Positions 7,161 to 14,489 of a stretch of 20,861 bases of DNA are shown here, piece by piece. The notes below the pieces were generated by a model. It saw nothing but the letters and a program-made list of their open reading frames with translations, was not told the DNA's origin and did no database searches. Both the position numbers and the translations under genes were made by a program. Origin of the DNA: a virus. Numbering within the stretch: the first letter of the stretch is position 1; each line of letters begins with the position of its first letter. Location of the stretch: IMG/VR virus record IMGVR_UViG_3300010354_010876, positions 1-20,861 of that record; one strand, given 5' to 3'.

Positions 7161-7604
7161 TTAACCGTAATAGGAACCAGCAAAGCGTCGAGCAAATGCA
7201 GGGCCGTATTTACCTGCAAAAGCTGGGAATGTTTCTTGCCTGGCTTCAAAAGCGTCAGACTGTCTAAAGGCGGGTGAGTTTGTAAGTGCGATTTCTCGTT
7301 TTGTGTCGCGCCAATCAAGAAAACGTGGGAACTCTTGTGCATACATCGATGCACCAACTTGATAGCGCCTTTGTTCTTCTAATTGTTTCTTTGCTTCTTC
7401 TGCTGCTTTTGCGCCACCAAGTCCTTGCGCCAAGGAGCCAAGGAGACTTACTCCCATACCAACAGCACCCACTGGTCCTCCAAGGGCACCTAAGAGAGCG
7501 CTACCAAAACCACCACTGGTTGCGGCACCCGTAGCAAGGGCTCCTGCACCAGATAGACCAGAAAGTGTACTAGCCCCAAAAGAAGCGGGTGCTGCTGAAA
7601 ACAT
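7161..7604 (-). CDS. Gly/Ala-rich membrane-active small virion-type protein
   Basis: A 147-residue protein whose first 70 residues are almost only Gly, Ala, Ser and Leu, with glycine-zipper stretches (GSALLGALGGPVGAVGMGVSLLGSLAQGLGG) able to insert in membranes. A charged helix (AAEEAKKQLEEQRRYQ) and a polar aromatic C-terminus ending FARRFAGSYYG follow. This composition is typical of phage ejection proteins that form a channel through the cell envelope, for example T7 gp14, but no sequence family is recognised. It has one of the best SD sites in the window: AGAGGAGG about 8 nt before ATG 7604. Confidence 0.75.
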   Translation of the reverse strand: MFSAAPASFGASTLSGLSGAGALATGAATSGGFGSALLGALGGPVGAVGMGVSLLGSLAQGLGGAKAAEEAKKQLEEQRRYQVGASMYAQEFPRFLDWRDTKREIALTNSPAFRQSDAFEARQETFPAFAGKYGPAFARRFAGSYYG

Positions 7605-7608
7605 GAGA

Positions 7609-8109
7609 TTAACCTCCTCTACCTAAGCGTGAACGGATCGCCGAAAACCCTGGACGGCCAGAGCCAAATTGCGAGAAAATGTCTGGAACACTTTGGGTTT
7701 GTGCATACATTCCTTGCAGGGGAATTGCACGGAATGCATTCATTGTTGCAGGAATATCACGCAGTGCTTGGAGGCCTGCCCCCACCAGGTTTGATTGTAA
7801 ACCGTATTTCTGATTCGTAGCAGCAACGTCTTTATACCAGGGTCCCAGGACTTCTAGCTGTTCTTTCAAACGTTGTGGATCTTGTTGATATTCCCGTTGA
7901 CGATCAAGTAAATACGCAAGACTACCCGTTTCCTCGCCGAAGATATCTTTATATTGTTTTACAGCTCCGGGATCAATATTCATATACCGGCCAGCTAGGC
8001 CAGGTTTATTTAACTGGTCTTGGAGACCTTGCATGTTTAGGCTGCCTCCATATGACTGATACGAAGGTATGGTTCCCGAAAACTGACCCAAACCAAGTGG
8101 ATTATTCAT
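7609..8109 (-). CDS. Hypothetical virion-type protein, Gly/Gln-rich
   Basis: A 166-residue protein starting MNNPLGLGQFSGTIPSYQSYGG. It is rich in Gly, Gln, Tyr and Leu, with one charged helical stretch near residues 60-95 (YLLDRQREYQQDPQRLKEQLEVL) and a C-terminus rich in Gly and Arg (SRLGRGG). No domain recognised. I place the start at ATG 8109, five nt after the stop of the upstream gene; a TTG at 8118 in the same frame is the alternative. It sits inside the run of Gly/Ala-rich proteins, so an internal virion or ejection role is likely by context only. Confidence 0.7.
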   Translation of the reverse strand: MNNPLGLGQFSGTIPSYQSYGGSLNMQGLQDQLNKPGLAGRYMNIDPGAVKQYKDIFGEETGSLAYLLDRQREYQQDPQRLKEQLEVLGPWYKDVAATNQKYGLQSNLVGAGLQALRDIPATMNAFRAIPLQGMYAQTQSVPDIFSQFGSGRPGFSAIRSRLGRGG

Positions 8110-8114
8110 TGTTA

Positions 8115-9032
8115 TCAACCAAAGCGAATGGCGGGAGCCTGAAGGGTAGACCCTGCGTAAGGATTATTGGTTAATGCAGTACGGAGAGTTTCCCCGGTTT
8201 GTGCTTGAGCGCCTAATGCTAGTTGTCCAGCTGTTGCGACTGTACCAAGCATGGCGTATTGTTGACCCTGTGTATTAATCAATGCTTGTTGACGAACCAG
8301 GTCAGCATTTTTTAATTGGTTAATTAAAGGAATATTTCGTTGTAAATCAAGATAGGCTTGGTTGGAAGCATCACGACTCAAGTCTCGCATCGAGCTGGTG
8401 TATACACCCATCTGATCGCGATATTGCGTAGTGCCTAACTCACCCATCTGACGAGCCATCGTCATTTGAGTGCTGAACTCACCTTCTTTACCTTTGGTTG
8501 GCTCACCTGTAGCTTTTTGACGTATAGATTCCGCAGCGCTAGCAGCGGTAGGTGCGCCAATCAAACCACCAATGGCAGGAAGAACTGCACCAGCGACCTT
8601 GCCAAGAGGACCAGGGATCAAGCGGGCAGCACCAGCGCCTAACAATGCACCGGCACCACCGCCAACCAACGCACCTACCGCACCAGTGGGGCGACCGGCT
8701 TGAGCTTCTTCAACAGCAGTCATAGCTGGAGAAACGAGACCGGCAGCAAGCCCTACGCCACGGACAGGCAGACCACCAAGGAACGAACCAGCTGCACCAA
8801 GTCCTGCTTTGGCCTGCTCTAACGCTTTATTGGATAGCTCTTGTGCTCGCTGACGTGAAAACGTAGATTGAGCGGCAGGAGGGCGAGGGGCATTTCCTAA
8901 GGCACTAGGATCAAGGCCCATACGAGCTTGTACATCAGGCGGTAATTGCCGGATTTGCTCAGGTGTTAAATTAGCAAATGATTGTGGTCCGGTCGGTAAG
9001 CCTGGAATACCACCAAATTGAGGCGTTACCAT
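8115..9032 (-). CDS. Gly/Ala-rich membrane protein, candidate DNA-ejection protein
   Basis: A 305-residue protein. The N-terminal 45 residues are Pro/Gly-rich and contain LTPEQIRQLPPDVQARMGLDP. A central part (about 75-170) is strongly hydrophobic and Gly-rich, with two long segments (AGSFLGGLPVRGVGLAAGLV and GAVGALVGGGAGALLGAGAA.. GPLGKVAGAVLPAIGGLIGA) suited to a membrane hairpin. The C-terminal third is helical and Gln-rich. The pattern (soluble head, glycine-zipper membrane part, helical tail) is that of pilot or ejection proteins; no family is recognised. A TTTAAAATA box lies 17 nt before ATG 9032. Confidence 0.75.
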   Translation of the reverse strand: MVTPQFGGIPGLPTGPQSFANLTPEQIRQLPPDVQARMGLDPSALGNAPRPPAAQSTFSRQRAQELSNKALEQAKAGLGAAGSFLGGLPVRGVGLAAGLVSPAMTAVEEAQAGRPTGAVGALVGGGAGALLGAGAARLIPGPLGKVAGAVLPAIGGLIGAPTAASAAESIRQKATGEPTKGKEGEFSTQMTMARQMGELGTTQYRDQMGVYTSSMRDLSRDASNQAYLDLQRNIPLINQLKNADLVRQQALINTQGQQYAMLGTVATAGQLALGAQAQTGETLRTALTNNPYAGSTLQAPAIRFG

Positions 9033-9048
9033 CTAACTAACGTCATCT

Positions 9049-9057
9049 TATTTTAAA
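9049..9057 (-). promoter_or_regulatory. Candidate late-promoter box TTTAAAATA
   Basis: The 34-bp gap before 9032 reads TTTAAAATAAG on the minus strand. The same box occurs at 4411-4419 (TTTAAAATA) and 13262-13270 (CTTAAAATA), each just upstream of a minus-strand gene. It may be a phage-specific promoter motif; three copies in AT-rich gaps are not strong proof. Confidence 0.3.
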
Positions 9058-9066
9058 TAAATTCTA

Positions 9067-9954
9067 TCATTGCATGCCCTGAGTATATTCACTGGTTGTT
9101 GGTAATGTGGGGCGATTACCTGCAGCAATAACTTCGTTAATTACATTGCCCGTAAGCACGCCGCCAACAGACCCAGCGAAGCCAGCCGCAACAGTTTTTG
9201 CCAACCTATTTTTGCCGCCTGCAAGACGAGCAGTGGCTCCTGCTGAAGCGGCACCAGCGGCAACACCAAGTACAGAAGGAATGGTGACAGGGTAGCCAAG
9301 GAGACGCGCTTCTGGATAACCCTGAAGATTTTCTGGAGTTACTTTGAGTACCCCAAGGGTACCTTTGTCTTGGTAGTAATTACGCAGGAAATTACCGTAA
9401 CGTTCAGGAGTTAAATCTGGAATATCTTTTTTAGCTTCTTCGTAAGCAAGTGGACGGCCTGTTCTACCAAGGAAGAAACGTTCAAATAATTCAGGAACAG
9501 GCTGTGATGTTTCGCGTCTGTCTTCAGAACCAGGCTCTGCATATGCTTGAGCAAATCCCTTGGGCCTAAACATCTCACCTATATTAGTGATGTCATATGC
9601 ACCGGCTGCAGCAATAGCTGGAGCGACAGCGGCACTCATTGCAAGGCCTGTACCAAGTACACCTAATTCTTTGGATGCTTCCTTACCAATGGCAAGACGA
9701 GCAGCTTTATCAGCAAGTGCGTTGGGGTGATTAAAAGCCCACCACACAGCCCTTGTTCCATCTGTCACAACATCTGTTAAAAGACGTGCAGAATAAGCAC
9801 CCAAGAACTCTTGTGGTTTTTGTCGAAGTGTAATTCCCTCTTGCTTGAGTTCTTGTTTAAATTGAGGACCTAGAACGGTAACACGTTGTTCAGGGCGTTT
9901 GTCAATTAACTCGACCGCTTTCCTGGCACCTTGTACAAATCTACTATCAGCCAC
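9067..9954 (-). CDS. Large Ala/Gly-rich membrane virion-type protein
   Basis: About 295 residues, not recognised. The first 85 residues are a charged helical region; then there is a hydrophobic segment (ELGVLGTGLAMSAAVAPAIAAAGAY), a polar middle with FERFFLGRTGRP and ERYGNFLRNYYQDKG, and a second hydrophobic Gly/Ala part (TIPSVLGVAAGAASAGATARLAGG and TVAAGFAGSVGGVLTGN). I chose GTG 9954 because GGAGGT at 9962-9967 lies exactly 7 nt before it; a GTG at 9963 would lie inside that SD. This start overlaps the upstream stop by 8 nt. By composition and company it is a candidate ejection or internal virion protein. Confidence 0.75.
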   Translation of the reverse strand: MADSRFVQGARKAVELIDKRPEQRVTVLGPQFKQELKQEGITLRQKPQEFLGAYSARLLTDVVTDGTRAVWWAFNHPNALADKAARLAIGKEASKELGVLGTGLAMSAAVAPAIAAAGAYDITNIGEMFRPKGFAQAYAEPGSEDRRETSQPVPELFERFFLGRTGRPLAYEEAKKDIPDLTPERYGNFLRNYYQDKGTLGVLKVTPENLQGYPEARLLGYPVTIPSVLGVAAGAASAGATARLAGGKNRLAKTVAAGFAGSVGGVLTGNVINEVIAAGNRPTLPTTSEYTQGMQ

Positions 9955-10495
9955 GGGGTACACCTCCGGATTCTGCTAATAATGCAAGATCTTCTTGGCT
10001 TAAATAATCCATGTAAGAAGGCGGTTTCCTATTGACGTAATCATTTAGGAATTCAATACCGGTTGTTTGGAATTGTGTGCCAGGAGCAACAGCTTGTACG
10101 TCGAGACCATTAATGGCTGCACGCTGAGACATCTCCTGCATAATCTGTTGTTCTTGTGACATTACAGTTGGTGTCACAGGTTGAGCTCCGTATAAAAGAG
10201 AACTTGCGGCAACAGTGGAGCCAAGAGAGCCGCCGATGTTTGCAACGTTCTCCAAACCACTCCTCAGGGTTTGCGGTTGAATACCTAGTACTGGTTTAGT
10301 GATCTTTGTGCCCAACGCTCTTGCACCCATTGTCAGTGGGTAAGCCCCAAGGAAATCAGCAGCCCCGTACGCAAGCGCGGCTTTAGGTCCCTCCAGCATC
10401 CCAAAGCCTGCTGCTAGGGCGCTGCCAGGGGCAACACTCTTTGCTACCTCTTTTGAATTTTGTTTAACAAAATTTAAGAGCCCTTGAAAGTTCAC
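9947..10495 (-). CDS. Ala/Gly-rich virion-type protein with hydrophobic segments
   Basis: A 182-residue protein with GTG start at 10495 and AGGGG about 6 nt upstream. After a short polar head (NFQGLLNFVKQNSKEV) comes a Gly/Ala/Leu-rich region (residues 22-65: APGSALAAGFGMLEGPKAAL.. YGAADFLGAYPLTMGARAL), a Gly/Ser part (NVANIGGSLGSTVAASSLLYG), and a polar Gln/Asp-rich C-terminus. Not recognised. It precedes and slightly overlaps the next Gly/Ala-rich gene, and the two may form a functional pair. Confidence 0.72.
   Translation of the reverse strand: MNFQGLLNFVKQNSKEVAKSVAPGSALAAGFGMLEGPKAALAYGAADFLGAYPLTMGARALGTKITKPVLGIQPQTLRSGLENVANIGGSLGSTVAASSLLYGAQPVTPTVMSQEQQIMQEMSQRAAINGLDVQAVAPGTQFQTTGIEFLNDYVNRKPPSYMDYLSQEDLALLAESGGVPRG
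9962..9967 (-). promoter_or_regulatory. Shine-Dalgarno deciding the 9954 start
   Basis: GGAGGT on the minus strand, 7 nt before GTG 9954. It rules out the upstream GTG at 9963, which overlaps the SD itself. Confidence 0.7.
10456..10474. promoter_or_regulatory. Perfect 9-bp-arm palindrome inside gene start
   Basis: AATTTTGTT-T-AACAAAATT lies about 20 nt downstream of the GTG at 10495. It could form an mRNA hairpin or bind a dimeric protein. It also encodes the normal NFVKQN residues of the gene, so chance is possible. Confidence 0.35.
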
Positions 10496-10532
10496 TTATT
10501 TTCCCCTTTCTTTTAATTATAAAATAACTGTT

Positions 10533-11096
10533 TTATGTCTTTTTTTCTTGTTCTGTTTTTTCTGTGTTATCAGAGGTTTTCTCGGAAAGCAATTGTGCAA
10601 CTGACTTGTTGTTCTCAACTTCATTCTCAACTTTCTTTTCTGCTGCTGCCATGAGGTAACCTTTTGGATCTGGATTCTTGATCCTGGGCATAGGATTACT
10701 TGCCCGCTTATCTGGATTAATGGTTGGGCTAATGCCATAGGCTTCAACCCATACATCAGAAAAACCTGGTTGTTCTTCTGGTCTTAATGGGGTTAACGGG
10801 CGACCATTTTCAAAATCGTAACTTTCACTACGAACAAATCTACCAATATCTGCAAAAACCTCGTATTGCTCAGGCGTGGTACCAACAAAATTTAAACTTG
10901 GGTTTAATTGAAGTTTTCTTGTTTGTACACGGCGCAATAAATCACGTTGTTCAAAGCGACTGGGCATCCAGGGGGCTGCACCAGTTGATGCCTTGGCTTG
11001 AAAAAGATCGTCAAAATTTAATTGCCGTTTTTTAATAAACGGATCTTTGGTGTAATCAAAATAACGACCTAATTCAAGGCGGTGATCTTTAGCCAT
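10533..11096 (-). CDS. Hypothetical virion-module protein with acidic tail
   Basis: A 187-residue soluble protein starting MAKDHRLELGRYFDYTKDPF. The first 125 residues mix aromatic, Pro and charged residues, as in a compact fold (FADIGRFVRSESYDFENG, PGFSDVWVEAYGISP). The last 40 residues are a charged tail of Lys, Glu, Asn and Thr. No family recognised. The ATG at 11096 shares its A with the TGA of the upstream gene (TGATG); the TTG three bases earlier is less likely. It is followed by a 37-bp gap with a TATAAT-like box. Confidence 0.72.
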   Translation of the reverse strand: MAKDHRLELGRYFDYTKDPFIKKRQLNFDDLFQAKASTGAAPWMPSRFEQRDLLRRVQTRKLQLNPSLNFVGTTPEQYEVFADIGRFVRSESYDFENGRPLTPLRPEEQPGFSDVWVEAYGISPTINPDKRASNPMPRIKNPDPKGYLMAAAEKKVENEVENNKSVAQLLSEKTSDNTEKTEQEKKT

Positions 11097-11338
11097 CAAT
11101 CTTCCGTCTCAGATGATTTTTCATCTTTTCTTTTGTTCAAGCCTACCAGGGTTTTGCGGAGACGCGCTTGTTTTACAGTGCGGTCATCATAGTCATCTGG
11201 ATTGGCAAGGACATTTTCCTGGAGCTGAGCAGAAGTAATGCCCTTGCGTTTGGCCTTGGCAGTGAAGGCGCCTTCCTTCATCTCCGTGCCTTGAATCCAC
11301 TTTTTATCTTTCTTTTTCTTTTTATCAGACATGATCAA
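11096..11338 (-). CDS. Small Lys-rich WIQ-family phage protein
   Basis: An 80-residue basic protein (78 if ATG 11332 is used): a Lys run (SDKKKKKDKKWIQ), then EGAFTAKAKRKGITSAQLQ, NVLANPDDY and TVKQARLRKTLVGLNKRKD. Short proteins with a KKWIQ head, a 'G-F-kaAk-G-t' middle and a QARLAKTL tail are spread widely in phages and are usually found in the capsid region; their function is unknown, and a minor head or DNA-packing protein is plausible. It overlaps both neighbours by a few bases, so it is translated as part of the operon. Confidence 0.72.
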   Translation of the reverse strand: MIMSDKKKKKDKKWIQGTEMKEGAFTAKAKRKGITSAQLQENVLANPDDYDDRTVKQARLRKTLVGLNKRKDEKSSETED

Positions 11339-13227
11339 ACGTTGAAACCAAGATTACGTAAAACCACCTGAGGGTCGCGTCCTTCGATTCTAGCTCGACG
11401 AAGCGCTTCTGAAGCGATTAACGATTTTTGTGAAGATTGCGGTCCATACGTACGAGTAACTTGTTCTTGAGGCGGTGGGATTGGTACGTCACCTTCCGGA
11501 GAAGCCGACGCCTGCTCCAGGGCTTCTTCTACAAGCTCATTGGTTGTCAGTCGAGTCGGACGGGTCGTAGGTCCAGAGCGTTTAGCCGTTGGTTCAATGC
11601 CGTAGATGCCTTTTGAGCTACCTGTTTGACCTGCGGGATCGTATTCAGCGACAAGGCGGCCACCACCAGTTTTTGGTCCAAGATCAACTGATGGACGACC
11701 ACCACGGATTTCTAGCGTTTCCGGAATGATCCGCCCTAATTCGTCGTATTCATAATATGGACGTACACCTTCTTGTACGTTTGTCATCTTGTAGGTAGAA
11801 CCTAAGTCTTGCAAAGATTTCATTCGACCACGTACATAATCACGCTCCGCAAGGGCATCACCAATATCAACATTTAAGCTGCTGGGATCAGGAAGTTTTT
11901 GCTGTTGATTTTTGACTTGTGCAAACATACGGGAATATGCACCTCCAGAAGCAGGCTCGCGTTCCATCGCTACGCGTAACATCAGTTCTTGTTCACCAAG
12001 TTCTTGGGCTTTACGTCCCAAGGCTTCTTGTTGAGTGCCAAGTTTAGAAATTTGGTTTGTTAACTCGATATCTTCTACAAGCAAATCTCCAGTGTATTCA
12101 GGTAGTCCAGTTGGTTTAAAGAATTGGCTTGTGGGGAGATTTGTATCATTGAGGGACATTTGTACGGCTGGTTTAACCGTCAAAGGAGATGAAGGTGTTT
12201 GTGAAAAACGAGAAAGGACACTTGGATCTCCTGTTGCAGCATATAGTTCAGCAGCTTCAGCAATCGCTGGATTGGAAGAAAGAACACGTTCTGCCCTTGT
12301 TGGAGAGAAACGTCCTGTTAACTCCTGCCTCTGTTGAGAAAGAAAAGATTGTGCTTGTTCTAAAGCATTTGTTTGATCAACAGGAACACCATCGGAAGTA
12401 TTTGCTAATGCAATGTCAGCACTTCCAGTTTGCCGGGCAACACTATTGATTTGTGCAAGATCAAGATCTTCATTGCGTTGAGCACCAAGCATTGTGCGTC
12501 CTGTGATCTGATCTTCTCCAGATCCAAGGGCAGCAATGGCTTGCGTCGAAACTAATGCAGCATCTTCTTGACGCTGCCTGGCAAAATGAAGAAGACTTTG
12601 CGTTGCTTGATCACGACGTGCTGCAGCAACTTCAGCAGATACTGGTCCAAGTTTTGCGTAGTTAATATCCTGTGGGTCAGGACGATATTGGGGTAAGGTT
12701 CCTAAGTTTGTAAGTATTGTGCCAAGTTGAGAGGGCTTGGCTAAGGCAGCTATCTCTTCTGTTGTTGGTTTAGGGAAATTAGACGTTAATTGACGCGCGT
12801 ATTGTGCAAGGCTTTCTTCTTCAGTTGGAATTAAGCTTCTTGTTAAAGAAGTTTGGACCACACCTGCGGGACGCTCTTCTCTTGCTTGTCGAACAAACTC
12901 TTCGGCGCGTTGTTGTTTTCCAATTGCACCAAGATTTTGTACAGCTTCGACGCCTTGTTGTGTGAATACAGGTTTTTTGGAGGGAGCAACATTTGTTCTG
13001 CCAGCTAACCGACGTGCACCTAAGGCAGCAGCACCTAAAACACCTAGACCAGCGGTCACAGCACCCAAGATCCCTGGCAGATTTGACTCTTCTTGCTGTC
13101 CACGAAGCTGATTACGACGGAATTCCAGTACTTCAGGTGCTAACTCTGCCCTTTCCTCCGGATCTTCTGGGTATGGGGTTCCAGTAGCGCGGCTATAGGC
13201 TGCAAAATCAGCTGGAGAAAGTGCCAT
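11335..13227 (-). CDS. Large Gln/Ala-rich virion-type protein with N-terminal TM
   Basis: A 630-residue protein, first gene of the left arm. Residues 1-45 contain a charged motif (LSPADFAAYSRATGTPYPED, ELAPEVLEFRRNQLR), then a Gly/Ala/Leu-rich membrane-like segment at about 50-72 (LPGILGAVTAGLGVLGAAALGARRL). The remaining 550 residues are long helical stretches rich in Gln, Ala, Leu, Arg and Thr, with a predicted coiled coil near 385-425 (LTNQISKLGTQQEALGRKAQELGEQE), and a C-terminal GRDPQVVLRNLGFNV end. Length, position and composition suggest an internal virion or ejection protein. No family recognised. The ATG at 13227 lacks a clear SD. Confidence 0.78.
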   Translation of the reverse strand: MALSPADFAAYSRATGTPYPEDPEERAELAPEVLEFRRNQLRGQQEESNLPGILGAVTAGLGVLGAAALGARRLAGRTNVAPSKKPVFTQQGVEAVQNLGAIGKQQRAEEFVRQAREERPAGVVQTSLTRSLIPTEEESLAQYARQLTSNFPKPTTEEIAALAKPSQLGTILTNLGTLPQYRPDPQDINYAKLGPVSAEVAAARRDQATQSLLHFARQRQEDAALVSTQAIAALGSGEDQITGRTMLGAQRNEDLDLAQINSVARQTGSADIALANTSDGVPVDQTNALEQAQSFLSQQRQELTGRFSPTRAERVLSSNPAIAEAAELYAATGDPSVLSRFSQTPSSPLTVKPAVQMSLNDTNLPTSQFFKPTGLPEYTGDLLVEDIELTNQISKLGTQQEALGRKAQELGEQELMLRVAMEREPASGGAYSRMFAQVKNQQQKLPDPSSLNVDIGDALAERDYVRGRMKSLQDLGSTYKMTNVQEGVRPYYEYDELGRIIPETLEIRGGRPSVDLGPKTGGGRLVAEYDPAGQTGSSKGIYGIEPTAKRSGPTTRPTRLTTNELVEEALEQASASPEGDVPIPPPQEQVTRTYGPQSSQKSLIASEALRRARIEGRDPQVVLRNLGFNV

Positions 13228-13353
13228 TGGTATTTATTGCCGTTGTTTTACCAGGTATTTGTATTTTAAGAGCAAAAAATTTAAAAAGAAAAGGTAAGAT
13301 AGACTATGAGGAAGAAAATAGTTTAGACAGCCGTACAAAAAGGTTGCAAAGCG
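13228..13353. promoter_or_regulatory. Divergent intergenic region between the two arms
   Basis: About 126 AT-rich bases separate the leftward arm from the first rightward gene, so at least two promoters should lie here. Minus strand: CTTAAAATA at 13262-13270, 35 nt before ATG 13227, the same box as at 9049 and 4411. Plus strand: TAAGAT at 13295-13300 or TAGACT just after it could be a -10 box, but no good -35 is seen. Confidence 0.5.
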
Positions 13354-13563
13354 ATGAATCCATCAGATCGAGCGCAAAGAGTTGTTGCTTTAGAAGCCAT
13401 TAAAGAAAAAGCAACCGACTTAGCAAAGCAAGGTTTAGATTCTTTGGGTGTGCAAACCTTTGTCGAAGGTGCCAGGAAGAAATTAGCAGAAGAAAAGCCT
13501 GATCCGGAAACTTATTACAAGGCGGTAATGGCAGCAAAAACGCGTAAAGAGCGCGAATTTTAA
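13354..13563 (+). CDS. Small basic helical hypothetical protein
   Basis: A 69-residue, Lys/Ala/Glu-rich protein (MNPSDRAQRVVALEAIKEKAT.. ending AAKTRKEREF), predicted to be helical throughout, with a short PDPETYYKAV turn. Not recognised. It is the first rightward gene, is transcribed alone and is closed by a strong intrinsic terminator, so it has its own transcription unit. The ATG at 13354 follows AAAAAGGTTGC, an AAGG SD at acceptable spacing. A DNA-binding or regulatory role is possible because of its basic charge and place in the divergent region, but this is inference. Confidence 0.7.
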   Translation: MNPSDRAQRVVALEAIKEKATDLAKQGLDSLGVQTFVEGARKKLAEEKPDPETYYKAVMAAKTRKEREF

Positions 13564-13598
13564 AAAATTATATTTTTTTAGAAATATAAAAGAACATT

Positions 13599-13621
13599 CC
13601 GGGGCAAGACCCCGGTTTTTT
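13599..13621 (+). terminator. Intrinsic terminator after 13354-13563 gene
   Basis: Perfect hairpin CCGGGG-CAAGA-CCCCGG followed by TTTTTT, 35 nt past the stop codon. This is a textbook rho-independent terminator for rightward transcription and isolates the small gene from the right arm. Confidence 0.9.
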
Positions 13622-14074
13622 GTTGAAAAGTTTGGGTAAAACCAGTTGAAGTGTCACGTTTTTTACTAGGAAGCGGCCCTATAGGGCCTAAAAAGGAAAA
13701 TAAAATTCCTGAGCCTTCTCCAACACCCCACGCGAAGTGGATTGCGTATAGAAAAAAAAGAAAGGAGGGGTCCTAATACTATTTATAACGTTATGCGCAT
13801 AGACGCATACGTCAGGAAATGCTGACATCGAACGTTGACCATCGTCAACGAGAGAATTATGCACATTTCGTACAGATTTTACCTCATTTACTTTGGTTTC
13901 TAGGTATAAATACTCGCGCGCGACCCCTGTTTAGGCTACGGCTGGGGGTTGGTCAAACAGAACAGTTGCTTTGATTTGTTATAGATAATACCCGAGTTAT
14001 TAGGTCGGGATTAATTAGATTTAATCGTCGAGCTGGACGTTAAACGAAGCAACGTTCACTTCAACTTCAACACC
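13622..14074. other. Gene-free palindrome-rich control region, possible origin
   Basis: About 450 bp with no convincing gene on either strand. It holds the 14-bp palindrome GGCCCTATAGGGCC (13675-13688), an A/G-rich run with an unused AAAGGAGGGG (about 13760-13770), the abutting palindromes ATAACGTTAT (13785-13794) and TATGCGCATA (13792-13801), hairpins GTCAG-6-CTGAC (13811-13826) and CGTTGAC-CATC-GTCAACG (13833-13850), a TATAAATA box (13905-13912), an ACCCC/GGGGT hairpin near 13922-13952, and CCCGA/TCGGG near 13990-14008. The last part is the leader of the 14075 gene. Candidate roles are replication origin, major promoter with operators, or structured 5' UTR. Confidence 0.6.
13905..13912 (+). 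promoter_or_regulatory. TATAAATA box before the right arm
   Basis: TATAAATA about 160 nt upstream of the 14075 start. It equals the core of T4-type late promoters known in cyanomyoviruses and also fits a sigma70 -10. No -35 at 16-18 bp is evident. It is the only such box in the gap and a plausible start of the right-arm transcript. Confidence 0.4.
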
Positions 14075-14254
14075 ATGGACATCCATTGCGCTGTTAATAC
14101 CAAGCAAGCTGTCTACTTCTTCGTGGTTAACCATGACATTGGCTTAGCTCGCATCACCAAGCAAGTCCGTAAGGATTGCGAAGGTTACGATTGCAGCACC
14201 ACAATGTCAATTGATCAAGCACGCAAGTTTGTACGTCAGCTTCAAGCCAGGTGA
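14075..14254 (+). CDS. Small hypothetical protein, 59 aa
   Basis: A 59-residue protein read from ATG 14075: MDIHCAVNTKQAVYFFVVNH, then DIGLARITKQVRKDCEGYDC, then TTMSIDQARKFVRQLQAR. It looks like a compact alpha/beta fold with a strand, and a C-terminal helix that begins after 'S-I-D-Q-A-R', and has three cysteines. Not recognised. It is the first gene of the SD-less right arm; the 20 bases before the ATG are C/A-rich (CACTTCAACTTCAACACC). A 7-bp hairpin spans its stop codon. Confidence 0.7.
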   Translation: MDIHCAVNTKQAVYFFVVNHDIGLARITKQVRKDCEGYDCSTTMSIDQARKFVRQLQAR

Positions 14255-14264
14255 AAGCCTGGCT
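14245..14264 (+). promoter_or_regulatory. Hairpin across stop codon, head of next leader
   Basis: AGCCAGG-TGAAAG-CCTGGCT, seven perfect pairs, with the TGA stop in the loop. No T-run follows, so it is not a standard terminator. The C/A-rich leader of the next gene follows. A relative, CCAGG-TGCAAAC-CCTGG, occurs in the leader of the gene after that. Confidence 0.55.
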
Positions 14265-14300
14265 CTAGTCATTACAGCACTCATTTAACACCACACGATC

Positions 14301-14489
14301 ATGATCAAAGCAGAGACAACGTTTGCAGCAATCATCATCAGTGCATTTGGTCTTGGCATTCTTGTCGGTCCAGTCGCTGCATACTTCATTGATAAGGCGA
14401 CAGCTAAGCAATGCATTACGCATGACTGGCCAAAGGATGCTGACCAGATCCACAGAGATTGGTGCATTGCCAATGGCTACAAGATCTAG
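14301..14489 (+). CDS. Small single-TM protein with conserved Cys tail
   Basis: A 62-residue protein with a hydrophobic Gly-containing helix at about 8-30 (FAAIIISAFGLGILVGPVAAYFI), then a basic step and a short soluble tail with Cys38 and Cys55, ending DWCIANGYKI. Short membrane proteins with this C-x(15-20)-[WY]CI-x-NGY tail look like a family in cyanophages; no function is known. The gene at 14902 appears to be a distant paralogue. The ATG at 14301 is preceded by AACACCACACGATC and no SD. Confidence 0.7.
   Translation: MIKAETTFAAIIISAFGLGILVGPVAAYFIDKATAKQCITHDWPKDADQIHRDWCIANGYKI

Noticed and set aside
13773-13786. T7-type promoter (TAATAC...TATA)
   Set aside because: Only TAATAC and a later TATA match; the spacing is short by three bases and the GGGAGA start is missing. 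No RNA polymerase gene is visible in the window.
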